This document shows positions 16,270-24,021 of a stretch of 64,000 bases of DNA, one piece after another (the first letter of the stretch is position 1; every line of letters begins with the position of its first letter). The DNA comes from JBFWUM01 sp050247255 (GTDB lineage Bacteria > Acidobacteriota > Vicinamibacteria > Vicinamibacterales > UBA2999), in contig JBFWUM010000006.1 of assembly GCA_050247255.1 (NCBI GenBank), positions 43,985 through 107,984 of the forward strand, given 5' to 3'. The notes under the pieces were generated by a model. It saw nothing but the letters and a program-made list of their open reading frames with translations. It did no database searches and was not told the origin of the DNA. Made by a program: the position numbers and the translations under genes.

Positions 16270-16893
16270 TCACGCCAGCGCCTGCGCGATGGCGTCGCGA
16301 AACACATGTGCCGGCTGCGCCCCCGAGAACGCCACCTTCCCGCCAAAGATGAAGAACGGCACCCCGCTGACGCCGGCCCTGGCCGCCTCCGACGCCTCGG
16401 CCATCGTCGCCTGCTGCTCCGCGGGATCGTCCAGCAGCCGCCGCGCCTCGTCCGCTTCAAACCCGTGTGCCGCGGCGAGCGTCACCAGGACGTCAGGCTG
16501 GCCCACGTCTTCGCCCTCGAGGAAGTAGGCGGCATAGAGCGCCTCGGCGAGGGCGGCCTGGGTCCCGCGCGCCGCCGCGTGGCGGATCAGCGTGTGCGCC
16601 GGAATGGTGTTGGGTGTCCGCGTGATGCGCGAGAAGTCGAGCGGAATGCCGACATCGCGCGCGGCAGCCGTCACGTGCCGGAAGATCACCTCGGGGTCGC
16701 GGCCGTACTTCTTTCGCAACCGCTCGCGCAGGTCGGTCCCTTCGGGCGGCACGCCCGGATCGAGCAGATACGGCTTGTACGCGATCCGCGCCTCCACGTC
16801 GTCCATGGCGTCGAGCACCTGGTGCAGCCGGCGGCTGCCGACGAAACACCACGGGCAGATCACGTCGGAGACGATGATGACGTCGAGTGTCAT
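16270..16893 (-). CDS. DsbA-family (FrnE-like) thioredoxin-fold oxidoreductase
   Basis: A 207-residue cytoplasmic protein with the CPWC redox pair at residues about 13-16 (VSDVICPWCFVG) and the cis-Pro loop VSGVPFFIF near residue 180. The helical insert (IPAHTLIRHAAARG...LYAAYFLEGEDVG) is typical of the FrnE/DsbA-like group, whose members are disulfide isomerases or glutathione-linked oxidoreductases. There is no signal peptide. The ATG at 16893 overlaps the adk stop (ATGA), so it is co-translated with adenylate kinase; the link is positional only. Confidence 0.88.
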   Translation of the reverse strand: MTLDVIIVSDVICPWCFVGSRRLHQVLDAMDDVEARIAYKPYLLDPGVPPEGTDLRERLRKKYGRDPEVIFRHVTAAARDVGIPLDFSRITRTPNTIPAHTLIRHAAARGTQAALAEALYAAYFLEGEDVGQPDVLVTLAAAHGFEADEARRLLDDPAEQQATMAEASEAARAGVSGVPFFIFGGKVAFSGAQPAHVFRDAIAQALA

Positions 16894-17537
16894 CGCGTCG
16901 GGGACTCGCCGCTGAGCCTGTCGACCGCATCGACGATTCCGGCGGTGACCTCGTCCACGAAACGGGCGCCGTCGACACGACAGAACGTGGGTCGATCCTG
17001 GTAGAAGGCGACGAGCGGCGCCGTCTGCCGGCGGTAGACCTCGAGGCGGTTCCGGACCACCGATTCGCGGTCGTCCGCGCGCGGCATCAGGCGTCCGCCA
17101 CAATTGTGGCAGCGCGCCTCATCCGAATCGTCCTGGGCGTTGACGCCGCACTCGCTGCAGACCAGGCGCGAGGCCAGCCGGTGCAGCACGTCTTCCTCGC
17201 TCAGCACGATCTCGATGATGACGAGCGGCCGCCCGCCGATGAAGTCGTCCAGCGCCTCGGCCTGGGGCACCGTACGCGGATAGCCGTCGAGCAGGAACCC
17301 GCTGGCCGCGTCCGGCTGCGCCAGCCGCTCGAACACGAGCCGGGTGATCGTGTCGTCATCGATGAGGCCGCCGGCCTCGATGATGGCTTTCACCTCGAGG
17401 CCGAGCGGCGTGGCCGCCTTGACCGCGTCGCGAAGCATGGCGCCCGTTGAAATGTGGGGAATCGACCAGAGGCGGGCCAACCGCGTGGCCTGGGTCCCTT
17501 TGCCGGCCCCGGGCGGGCCGAGCATGACGAGATTCAC
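16890..17537 (-). CDS. adk: Adenylate kinase
   Basis: A 215-residue enzyme that interconverts ATP + AMP and 2 ADP. The P-loop GPPGAGKGT is at residues 7-15, the AMP-binding STGAMLRD and DGYPRT follow, and the LID is a zinc-type with CSEC and CHNC. The length is standard for the long, zinc-LID form. It is coupled to the DsbA-like gene downstream. In many bacteria adk lies in the ribosomal protein operon; here it stands alone with unrelated genes. Confidence 0.97.
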   Translation of the reverse strand: MNLVMLGPPGAGKGTQATRLARLWSIPHISTGAMLRDAVKAATPLGLEVKAIIEAGGLIDDDTITRLVFERLAQPDAASGFLLDGYPRTVPQAEALDDFIGGRPLVIIEIVLSEEDVLHRLASRLVCSECGVNAQDDSDEARCHNCGGRLMPRADDRESVVRNRLEVYRRQTAPLVAFYQDRPTFCRVDGARFVDEVTAGIVDAVDRLSGESPTR

Positions 17538-17546
17538 CGCAACAGT

Positions 17547-17783
17547 TTACCTGCGGCGCAGCTGCGGGTCCTCCTCCTTCATCCGCTCGCGCCCGGCCCG
17601 CTCGGCGTCTTCGAGCTCGCGCGCCTCGTCGGCCGATTCCGGCGCCGCGTTCTCGGCGGCTTCGTCGACGCGACCCGATTCGACGAACGCCTCGGTCTTC
17701 TCGCGGTAGCGCTGCGACGCCTTGTAGTTGCCCTCGCCGAACTCCCCCTTGTTGCTGACGCCGTTCTTCGTCGTGTCGTCCAT
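17547..17783 (-). CDS. Small hydrophilic conserved protein
   Basis: A 78-residue highly charged protein. The central KGEFGEGNYKASQRYREKTEAF block recalls small conserved hypothetical proteins of Proteobacteria and Acidobacteriota. The rest is Glu/Ala/Arg-rich and likely helical or disordered. The ATG at 17783 has a clear GGAGG upstream, so the longer starts are rejected. The function is unknown; similarly charged small proteins are often stress-induced. It lies 9 bases before adk. Confidence 0.7.
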   Translation of the reverse strand: MDDTTKNGVSNKGEFGEGNYKASQRYREKTEAFVESGRVDEAAENAAPESADEARELEDAERAGRERMKEEDPQLRRR

Positions 17784-17837
17784 GAGCTTGCCTCCTCCCG
17801 ACCAGAGGAGCAAAGTAAGGTCCACGAGAGGTGCGAT

Positions 17838-17987
17838 ATGGCCGACTCAGCCAAGTGCGCTCACCCGTCCTGCAACTGCACCGTGCCTGCTCACGGGCCT
17901 CACGGGAAATACTGCAGCGATCACTGCAAAGCCGCCGGCGACAAGGTCGAACTGCGGTGCGACTGCCAGCATGCGGCGTGTCGCTAG
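17838..17987 (+). CDS. Bacterial metallothionein-like protein
   Basis: A 49-residue protein with nine cysteines and four histidines: CAHPSCNC near the N-terminus, KYCSDHC in the middle and RCDCQHAAC at the end. This spacing matches the SmtA-type bacterial metallothioneins that bind zinc or cadmium as a cluster in the cytoplasm. The ATG at 17838 is the first Met of the conserved part. It is divergent from the small charged protein gene at 17783. Its stop is followed within 3 bases by a heptamer array that separates it from the next gene. Confidence 0.85.
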   Translation: MADSAKCAHPSCNCTVPAHGPHGKYCSDHCKAAGDKVELRCDCQHAACR

Positions 17988-17989
17988 GG

Positions 17990-18052
17990 GGTAGTTGGTC
18001 GGTGGTCGGTCGTCGGGATTCGAGCTACTATCGACCACCGACCATCGACCAC
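17990..18052. repeat. Heptamer inverted array (GGTCGGT/CGACCAC)
   Basis: Nine consecutive 7-base units. The first four are of type GGTCGGT; after an intervening unit, the last four are of the complementary type CGACCAC. The array fills the whole gap between the metallothionein stop and the ATG at 18055, so any ribosome site of the downstream gene would have to lie within it. No Shine-Dalgarno sequence is visible there. Confidence 0.9.
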
Positions 18053-18054
18053 CT

Positions 18055-18594
18055 ATGAAGGCGCTTATCGTACTCGCACTCGCGGCCCTGCTTGCATGGC
18101 CGCTCCAGGCACAACAGGCGCCAACGCAGGCGCCGCCCCTCGGCCTGGACATTCACTACGTACCCACGCCGGAAGCGGTCGTGGATGCCATGCTGACGCT
18201 GGCACAGGTGACCAGCGCCGACGTCGTTTATGACCTCGGCTCGGGGGACGGGCGGATTCCCATCGAGGCGGCGCGCAAGTACGGCGCGCGCGGGGTCGGC
18301 GTCGAACTCGACCCCGCCCTGGTGCAGCGGGCGCGTGAAAACGCGCAGGCGGCCGGCGTGGCGGACAAGGTCACGTTCGTGCAGGCCGACCTGTTCCGCA
18401 CCGACCTGTCAGAGGCGACGGTGGTGACGCTCTTCCTGTCGCCATCGGTCAACCTGCGGCTGCGCAGCAAGCTGCAACGTGAGCTGAAGCCTGGCGCCCG
18501 CGTCGTGTCGAACCGGTTCCCGATTGCCGACTGGGTCCCCGACCAGGAGCTGACCGTGGAAGGCACGCCGGTCAAGTTCTGGCTGGTGCGGTAA
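18055..18594 (+). CDS. Exported SAM-dependent methyltransferase-like protein
   Basis: A 179-residue class I methyltransferase fold: VYDLGSGDGRIPIEAA is motif I, VGVELDPALV motif II, VTFVQADLF motif III and ATVVTLFLSPSVN motif IV. A clear signal peptide precedes it (MKALIVLALAALLAWPLQAQQ), so it would be exported to a compartment without SAM, which is odd. This kind of secreted methyltransferase-like protein is seen in environmental Gram-negatives; the substrate is unknown. The ATG at 18055 is chosen for the leader; the TTG at 17995 lies within the repeat array. Its 3' end overlaps the convergent fumarylacetoacetase by 23 bases. Confidence 0.8.
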   Translation: MKALIVLALAALLAWPLQAQQAPTQAPPLGLDIHYVPTPEAVVDAMLTLAQVTSADVVYDLGSGDGRIPIEAARKYGARGVGVELDPALVQRARENAQAAGVADKVTFVQADLFRTDLSEATVVTLFLSPSVNLRLRSKLQRELKPGARVVSNRFPIADWVPDQELTVEGTPVKFWLVR

Positions 18595-19813
18595 CGACGC
18601 CGCGGCATTCGCCGAAGCCGATGGTGCGGGCGCCGGGAGCGCTGCACCGCCCGCGAAAGACCACTTCATCGCCATCCTCGAGAAACGCGCGGGTCGTCCC
18701 ATCGTCCAGGGCGATCGGCTGGCGGCCGCCGCCCGTCAGTTCCAGCAGGCAGCCGAGCGACTCCGGCGTCGGGCCTGATAACGTGCCGCTTCCCAGCAGA
18801 TCGCCCGCGCGCAGGTTGCAGCCGTTGGACGTCTGGTGCGCCACCAGCTGCGCTACCGACCAGTACTGGCCCGCAGCCGAGACGGCCGCCACACGGGTGC
18901 CGTTGATGATGATGTCGATGGCGATGCGCACCGCGCCGGCCTCGCGATCGCGCGCCGACGAGAGGTACTCGGCCAGCGGCGGATCGACGTTGGTGCGCGG
19001 CGGCGCCGCCGCGCGGAACGGCTCGAGCGCCTCGGCGGTGATTATCCAGGGCGAAATCGTCGTCGCGAAGCTCTTGCCCAGGAAGGGGCCGAGCGGATCG
19101 GATTCCCATGCCTGGATGTCGCGCGCCGACCAGTCGTTGAGCAGGCAGACGCCGAACAGGTGATCCCACGCGCGATCGATGGCCACCGGCTCGCCGAGCG
19201 CGCTGTCGCGGCCGACGATCCACCCGAGCTCCGCCTCGAAGTCGAGCCGGCGCGTCGGGGCGAAGACCGGCAAGCCTTCGCGCCGCCGCTGCTGACCGTG
19301 CGGCCGGCGAATCGGCGTGCCGCTGACGACCACTGACGAGGCACGGCCGTGATAGGCCAGCGGCATGTGCCGGTAGTTCGGAAAGAGCGGCGCCCCAGGG
19401 CGCATGAGCGCCGCGGCGTTGGTGGCGTGGTGGATGGAGGCGAAGAAGTCGGTGAAGTCGCCGATCTGGCACGGCAGCAGGAGGTCCGCGTCTCGCATCG
19501 GCACGAGCGCGTCGCGCAGCCGCGCCTGGATCGCCGGGGGCGCGCCGGCCTGCAGCGCCTCGAACAGCGAGCGCCGGAGCGCCGACTGCTCCGCGCGCGA
19601 GCGCCGCATGACCTCCTTCAGCGACCGCGCCATCTCCCCAACCGCGTCGAGCGGGAGAATGGCATCCCCAATCGCCACGCCCAGCCGCCCCGCTCCCCCA
19701 TCGCCCCGCCGGCAGAAGCGGCCGAACGGGAGGTTCTGGATCGGAAAGTCGGTGTCCGGCTCGTTGGCGGCAGCGAGCCAGCTCGTTGCGGCAGGGTCGT
19801 GGGTCAGATTCAT
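18572..19813 (-). CDS. fahA: Fumarylacetoacetase
   Basis: A 413-residue enzyme that cleaves fumarylacetoacetate to fumarate and acetoacetate, the last step of tyrosine/homogentisate breakdown. The N-terminal SH3-like domain (FPIQNLPFGRF, GVAIGDAILPL) is followed by the catalytic domain with DFTDFFASIHHATN, YHGRASSVVVSG, the metal site DFEAELGWIVG, LLNDWSARDIQ and GDLLGSGTLSG. The length is normal for the family. No other homogentisate-pathway gene is in the window. The gap upstream holds an octamer-type array. Confidence 0.93.
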   Translation of the reverse strand: MNLTHDPAATSWLAAANEPDTDFPIQNLPFGRFCRRGDGGAGRLGVAIGDAILPLDAVGEMARSLKEVMRRSRAEQSALRRSLFEALQAGAPPAIQARLRDALVPMRDADLLLPCQIGDFTDFFASIHHATNAAALMRPGAPLFPNYRHMPLAYHGRASSVVVSGTPIRRPHGQQRRREGLPVFAPTRRLDFEAELGWIVGRDSALGEPVAIDRAWDHLFGVCLLNDWSARDIQAWESDPLGPFLGKSFATTISPWIITAEALEPFRAAAPPRTNVDPPLAEYLSSARDREAGAVRIAIDIIINGTRVAAVSAAGQYWSVAQLVAHQTSNGCNLRAGDLLGSGTLSGPTPESLGCLLELTGGGRQPIALDDGTTRAFLEDGDEVVFRGRCSAPGARTIGFGECRGVVTAPART

Positions 19814-19853
19814 GTGGTTGGATGTGGTGGAGATGACGGAGGCCGCAGCCTAA

Positions 19854-19893
19854 CCACAGAGTCACAGAGACACGGAGGGCGCGCAGAGGGCGG
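19854..19893. repeat. Octamer-type array, single arm (CACAGAG unit)
   Basis: Units CACAGAG, CACAGAG, CACGGAG and GCAGAG follow ACC at about 8-base spacing, without an inverted second half. It lies between the divergent starts at 19813 and 19984. Confidence 0.7.
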
Positions 19894-19983
19894 CCGCTGC
19901 AGGCCGTTCGACGCCGGGCTGCGAAGCAGCCCGACACAGGCGTAGCGTGAGCTTCGCGTCCTCCCATGGTACATTCACGCCGC

Positions 19984-20634
19984 ATGGCTGTCGTCGCCGT
20001 CCTCGCCACCGTCTCCGATCGCCCGGGCATGCTCTTCGGGCTGACCCGCGTGCTTGCCGATCACCAGGCGAACATCAGCTACGTCGACATGCACAGCGCC
20101 GGGCCGCAGGCGGAGGTCTACCTGGAGTTCTCGGCCGACGGCGATGCGGCGAAGGTGCTGGCGGACCTGCGCGCGCTCGAAGGGGTCATCCGTGTCGAGG
20201 AGACGCCGTCGTTCGCCAAGATCTACGGCAAGCGCATCATCATCATCGGCGGCGGCGCGCAGGTGGGCCAGGTGGCCCTCGGCGCCATCTCCGAGGCGGA
20301 CCGCCACAACATCCGCGGCGAGCGCATCTCGGTCGACACTATCCCGCTGGTTGGCGAGCAGGAGCTGGCCGCGGCGGTGCGCGCGGTCATGCGGCTGCCG
20401 CGCGTCAAGCTGCTGGTCCTGGCCGGCTCGCTGATGGGCGGCGGCATCTCCCGCGCCGTCGAGGACGTGCGGAGCAACGGCGTCTACGTGATCTCGCTGA
20501 ACATGGCGGGCAGCGTGCCGGATGTCGCCGACCTGGTGGTCTCGGATCCGATTCAGGCGGGGGTCATGGCTGTGATGGCCATCGCCGACACGGCGCGCTT
20601 CGACCTGGTCCGCCAGCAGGGGCGCCGGTACTAG
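19984..20634 (+). CDS. ACT-domain protein with a Rossmann-like C-terminal domain
   Basis: A 216-residue protein. Residues 1-75 form an ACT-type ligand domain (VVAVLATVSDRPGMLFGLTRVLADHQANI). After KIYGKRIIIIGGGAQVGQVALGAI comes a glycine-rich nucleotide-binding-like domain with AVMRLPRVKLLVLAGSLMGGGIS. The layout resembles a group of ACT-containing proteins (DUF5612-like) better known from archaea; I am unsure of the family. The role is probably sensing a small metabolite. An upstream in-frame ATG at 19966 is possible. The stop lies within a REP-like repeat. Confidence 0.65.
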   Translation: MAVVAVLATVSDRPGMLFGLTRVLADHQANISYVDMHSAGPQAEVYLEFSADGDAAKVLADLRALEGVIRVEETPSFAKIYGKRIIIIGGGAQVGQVALGAISEADRHNIRGERISVDTIPLVGEQELAAAVRAVMRLPRVKLLVLAGSLMGGGISRAVEDVRSNGVYVISLNMAGSVPDVADLVVSDPIQAGVMAVMAIADTARFDLVRQQGRRY

Positions 20635-20685
20635 GCACCCCGTAAAGGGGTGCCCTACTAACCCGTAGAAAGGGGTGCCCTACTA
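20634..20685. repeat. REP-like hairpin with a tandem partial copy
   Basis: On the minus strand the order is GTAG, then GGCACCCC, a short loop and GGGGTGCC (stem arms 20634-20641 and 20647-20654). A 17-base segment is repeated directly at 20644-20660 and 20669-20685. It lies between the convergent ends of the ACT-domain gene and the aldo/keto reductase, whose stop codon is inside it; it may serve as a two-way terminator. Confidence 0.75.
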
Positions 20686-21486
20686 AGCAGCCGCCAGCTT
20701 GGCGACGTAATCCCGCTCAGCCTTGTCGAACCACGGCGGTGAACCGGCGGCGGCATTCTCGCGCAGGTGCTGCGCGTGCGAGGAGGCCGGGATCGCGACG
20801 TGGCAGCGCGAGTCGCTGAGAATCCACTTGAGCAGCGCCTGCGGCCAGGTCTTCACCCCGAACGGCGCCAGCGGCGCCAGCGCCCGCGGCGGAACGCGCT
20901 TCAGCAGCGCCCCCTCGGCAAACGGCCGCATGATGACAACGCCGAGGTTGAGCTCCGCCGCGGCCGGCAGAATTTCCTGCTCGATGTCCCGTTCGTGCGG
21001 GTTGTAGGGCACCTGGATCGCGTCAACCCGCGGATCCGCCATCGCGCGCAGCATCTCCTCGAAAGCATGCGGGCTATAGTGCGTCAGCCCGATGGCGCGC
21101 GTGAGGCCGCGCTCCTTCATCCGATCGAGCCGATCGAGACGGCGCGGCCAGGCCAGCAGGTTGTGCACCTGGAACAGGTCGACGCGGTTGCCGAAGCAGG
21201 CCAGCGAGTGTTCGATCTGCTGCTCGGCCTCCTGGTCGTTCGACGTCCAGACCTTCGTCGCGATGAACGCGCGATCGCGGCGGCCGCGAAGCGTGGCCCC
21301 AAGCACCGCTTCGGCCAATCCGTACATCGGGGAGGAATCGAAGAACGTGACACCGCTGTCGATCGCGGCCGTCGTCACCTCGTGCCGCTGCCCGGCCGCC
21401 TCTCCCCGCACGTCGAACGTCTGCCAGGTCCCCATGCCGATCGCCGGCACCTGCAGGCCGCTCTTGCCGAATCGCCGCTGCTCCAC
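20683..21486 (-). CDS. Aldo/keto reductase
   Basis: A 267-residue NADPH-dependent reductase of the short AKR group. FGKSGLQVPAIGMGTWQ starts the barrel, FFDSSPMYG contains the catalytic Asp and Tyr, ATKVW the Lys and FQVHNL the His. RAIGLTHYSPHAFEEML and VQVPYN-like segments (IQVPYNPHERD) are typical. A GTG at 21486 fits the family start; the further upstream ATG would overlap the divergent gene at 21530. The substrate is unknown. The protein is shorter than 320-residue AKRs but complete for this subgroup. Confidence 0.85.
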   Translation of the reverse strand: MEQRRFGKSGLQVPAIGMGTWQTFDVRGEAAGQRHEVTTAAIDSGVTFFDSSPMYGLAEAVLGATLRGRRDRAFIATKVWTSNDQEAEQQIEHSLACFGNRVDLFQVHNLLAWPRRLDRLDRMKERGLTRAIGLTHYSPHAFEEMLRAMADPRVDAIQVPYNPHERDIEQEILPAAAELNLGVVIMRPFAEGALLKRVPPRALAPLAPFGVKTWPQALLKWILSDSRCHVAIPASSHAQHLRENAAAGSPPWFDKAERDYVAKLAAA

Positions 21487-21529
21487 AACCTGACAATGTC
21501 CTCCGCGGGGCGAAGTAGAATCAAGCACA

Positions 21530-22075
21530 ATGCGCATCCTTGCCGTCTCCGGAAGCCTGCGATCGAGCTCGTTCAATACAAATCTGTTACGCGCCGCACA
21601 GAACCTGTCGCCGGCTGGCGTGACGATTGACATTTTTGAAATCGGCTCGCTGCCGCCTTACAACGACGACGTGCGGGTGGCGGGGTATCCGCCGGACGTC
21701 GCGCAGTGGCGCGCGGCGATCGCCGGCGCCGACGCGCTGCTCTTCGCGACCCCCGAGTACAACTACTCGGTGCCCGGCGTGCTGAAGAACGCCATCGACT
21801 GGGCGTCGCGTCCGCCCGACATGCCGCTGGCCGGGAAGCCGGCCGCGATCATGGGCGCCAGCGGCGGCCTCGGCGGCACCATCCGCGCCCAGCACCACCT
21901 GCGGCAGATCTTCGTCTTCGTCGACGTCCTCGCGCTCAACAAGCCGGAGGTCGTCGTCCGGGAGGCCGCCAGGAAATTCGACGCCGACGGCAACCTCACC
22001 GACGAGGACACCCGCCAGCACGTGGCCAAGCTGGTGGAAGCGCTGGTGGCGTGGACCAGGCGTCTCGCGACTTAA
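21530..22075 (+). CDS. NADPH-dependent FMN reductase family protein
   Basis: A 181-residue flavodoxin-fold enzyme. AVSGSLRSSSFNTNLLRAA binds the FMN phosphate; LFATPEYNYSVPGVLKNAIDWASRP is the family signature that stacks on the flavin; IMGASGGLGGT is the third loop. Members reduce FMN, quinones, azo dyes or chromate. It is divergent from the aldo/keto reductase with 43 bases between starts, so a shared promoter region is likely. Its end overlaps the convergent gene by 4 bases. Confidence 0.9.
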   Translation: MRILAVSGSLRSSSFNTNLLRAAQNLSPAGVTIDIFEIGSLPPYNDDVRVAGYPPDVAQWRAAIAGADALLFATPEYNYSVPGVLKNAIDWASRPPDMPLAGKPAAIMGASGGLGGTIRAQHHLRQIFVFVDVLALNKPEVVVREAARKFDADGNLTDEDTRQHVAKLVEALVAWTRRLAT

Positions 22076-22815
22076 ACCTCGATCTGCGTCAACAGCGGCA
22101 AGTGATCGGACGCTCTTCGTGCTTCGGGGGTGTCGACGACGCAGCACTCCTGCACGGCGCCGGCGTACTGCTCCGGCACGAACAGATAGTCCAGCCGGAT
22201 GTGCGGGTCCCAGGTCGGGAACGTGCTGCCGACCAGGTCGGGATGCCGCAGCCGGAACGCATCCACGTACCCTGACCCGAGGACGGTGGCGATCGTCCGC
22301 CAGCGGATGCGGCCGCCGCTCAGCCACACCATCGCGCGCAGCCGCGCCGGCAGCCTGCGGATGTCGAGCAGTTCGCCAGGCGCCAGCGTGTTGAAGTCAC
22401 CGGCCAGCGCGTGCGGCCCCGGCTGGTGTCGGCGCACCGCCGCCAGCAGCGCCTGCAGCTCGTAGACGCGGCGATGCTCGGTCCACGCCGCATGGACCGC
22501 GCTGAGGTGCACGCCGAACACGCGCCACGACGCGCCGGCCGGCACGATCTCCATGAACGCGTGGCGCGACACCCGCGGCTTGTGCCACGAGACGTGCGCC
22601 ACCGGCTGCCGGCTGACGAAGCCGAGCGACTCGCGGGGCCGCGTGCCCCACTGCGCCATGCCGGTTTCCTCCGCGAGCCGCTCGACGACGGCCGGATCGG
22701 TCGCCTCCTGGAGGATCACGAGGTCGGGCGCGGCCGCGGCCACGACCTGCGCCAGCAGCGGCTCCCGTCCGCGCCCGCCGTAGCGGATGTTGTACGAGAG
22801 CAGCCGCAGCGTCAC
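22072..22815 (-). CDS. Endonuclease/exonuclease/phosphatase family protein
   Basis: A 247-residue DNase I-fold hydrolase. LLSYNIRYGG and LVILQEA carry the first metal ligands, VFGVHLSAVH and LAGDFNTLAPGEL the middle motifs, and RLDYLFVP plus SDHLPLLTQIEV the terminal Asp-His pair. There is no signal peptide, so the protein is cytoplasmic; the substrate may be DNA, lipid phosphate or nucleotide. The start is GTG and overlaps the stop of the upstream nucleotidyltransferase-like gene, so the two are coupled. Confidence 0.85.
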   Translation of the reverse strand: MTLRLLSYNIRYGGRGREPLLAQVVAAAAPDLVILQEATDPAVVERLAEETGMAQWGTRPRESLGFVSRQPVAHVSWHKPRVSRHAFMEIVPAGASWRVFGVHLSAVHAAWTEHRRVYELQALLAAVRRHQPGPHALAGDFNTLAPGELLDIRRLPARLRAMVWLSGGRIRWRTIATVLGSGYVDAFRLRHPDLVGSTFPTWDPHIRLDYLFVPEQYAGAVQECCVVDTPEARRASDHLPLLTQIEV

Positions 22816-23291
22816 GACCCCTCGGTCCCGCGCGGAATCAGCGTGAGGTACGGCTGGTCCAGCAGGTCGCCGCGCAACTTGATGACGATGTCGCGCGAGG
22901 CCTGCACATTGACCGGGCGGCTGGCGAGCACGGTGAGCGCCTCGCGCAGCGGCGTCAGCGGCGGCGCGACGTCGGGATCGTCCTCGGAGATCGGTCGCGA
23001 GTGGACACCCGGGACGAAGCAGCCGGTCGCCTTGAACAGTGCGACCGCGGCCTCGCCGACCAGCGTGACGTCGAGGTCGCTGGTGCCGGGGCCGTCGGCG
23101 TCGAACGGCGCGCCGTCGCTCCAGCGGCGACCGGTCACGGCGCTGCCGCGGAGGATGACGGCGGTGCCGTCGGGGATCTCCTGCCGGAGGACCTGGAGGA
23201 ACTCCTCCAAGCGCCGTTCATCCCCCCCGAATGCCAGTTCAACGACGTTCCGGCGCTTCTCGGCCTCGCTCAGTCCCCCCTGTACATCCAT
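22812..23291 (-). CDS. Nucleotidyltransferase-fold protein
   Basis: A 159-residue protein. VILRGSAVTGRRWSDG with the later GTSDLDVTLVG gives the GS and DxD motifs of the polymerase-beta nucleotidyltransferase fold. The linker between GS and DxD is longer than in antitoxin-type proteins. The ATG at 23291 is preferred because the upstream frame reads through the divergent ferredoxin gene. The possible function is transfer of a nucleotide to an unknown substrate. It is coupled to the phosphatase-fold gene downstream. Confidence 0.7.
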   Translation of the reverse strand: MDVQGGLSEAEKRRNVVELAFGGDERRLEEFLQVLRQEIPDGTAVILRGSAVTGRRWSDGAPFDADGPGTSDLDVTLVGEAAVALFKATGCFVPGVHSRPISEDDPDVAPPLTPLREALTVLASRPVNVQASRDIVIKLRGDLLDQPYLTLIPRGTEGS

Positions 23292-23310
23292 TTTTGGTAA
23301 GCTCGACTTA

Positions 23311-23682
23311 ATGCCGTTCATCATCACCGACCCGTGCATCGATACGAAGGACACCGCCTGCGTGGACGTGTGCCCGGTCGACTGCATTCACCCCCGCAAG
23401 GACGAACCCGAATTCGAGCAGACGCGGATGCTCTACATCCACCCGGATGAGTGCATCGACTGCGGCGCCTGCGTTCCAGCGTGCCCGGTGGCGGCGATTT
23501 ACGACAGCCCCGAGGCGACACCGGACAGCCAGAAAACGCTGATCGAGGCCAACGCGATCTTCCGCGCCGGCGACGATGCGTCGCGCGACAAGGCGGAGTC
23601 GATCGTCGCCGCGCATGCGACCACCCATGCCGACCTCATGGCCATCCCGGCCGCCGAGCGCGCCGCCGCGCATAGCAAGTAG
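23311..23682 (+). CDS. fdxA: Ferredoxin, two Fe-S clusters
   Basis: A 123-residue low-potential electron carrier. The N-terminal cluster site is PCIDTKDTACVDVCPVDC, with the Cys-x7-Cys-x3-Cys spacing of 7Fe ferredoxins (FdxA type). The second is CIDCGACVPACPV, a 4Fe-4S site. The C-terminal 50 residues are helical, as in FdxA. It is divergent from the nucleotidyltransferase gene with 19 bases between starts. The stop is followed by a strong heptamer inverted array. Confidence 0.92.
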   Translation: MPFIITDPCIDTKDTACVDVCPVDCIHPRKDEPEFEQTRMLYIHPDECIDCGACVPACPVAAIYDSPEATPDSQKTLIEANAIFRAGDDASRDKAESIVAAHATTHADLMAIPAAERAAAHSK

Positions 23683-23759
23683 AAGGCTCAATGCTCAAGG
23701 CTCAATGCTCAAGGCTTAATGCCATTGAGCATTGGGCATTGAGCCTTGGGCATTGAAGT
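23683..23759. repeat. Heptamer inverted array (AATGCTC/AAGGCTC)
   Basis: Eleven consecutive 7-base units. The first five strictly alternate AAGGCTC and AATGCTC; after a centre near 23721 they switch to complementary types such as TTGAGCA, TTGGGCA and TTGAGCC. The array starts at the ferredoxin stop and ends 16 bases before the next ATG. It shares its family with 6251-6305 and 44618-44697. Confidence 0.92.
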
Positions 23760-23775
23760 TGCTCTTCCCCTCCTC

Positions 23776-24021
23776 ATGGCATTGACTCGGCAGGCCGTGA
23801 GATACGGGCAGCGCCGGGTGTTCCGCAAGCTGTCGCGATCGATCCCCTGGATCGGCGGCGCGCTGGCGGTCCTGGCGCTCGGCTCCGCCATTCGCCGCAA
23901 GGGCGTGGTCGGCGGATCGCTCGACACCGCCATCACCGCCATCCCGTTCGTCGGCGGCGCCAAGTCGCTGGCCGAACTGGCCATGGGGCGCGACATCATC
24001 CGCGACCGCGTACGCGCCTGA
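23776..24021 (+). CDS. Small membrane protein of unknown function
   Basis: An 81-residue protein with a basic N-terminus (RYGQRRVFRKLSRSI) and a hydrophobic helix PWIGGALAVLALGSAI. A second weakly hydrophobic segment, AITAIPFVGGAKSLAELAMG, follows. I do not recognise the family. The ATG at 23776 has no clear ribosome site; the DNA upstream is the heptamer array. The 3' end overlaps the convergent UbiB-like gene by 26 bases. Confidence 0.6.
   Translation: MALTRQAVRYGQRRVFRKLSRSIPWIGGALAVLALGSAIRRKGVVGGSLDTAITAIPFVGGAKSLAELAMGRDIIRDRVRA

Noticed and set aside
23683..23759. CRISPR array
   Set aside because: Units are 7 bases with no spacers and no cas genes nearby; the same holds for the other heptamer arrays.
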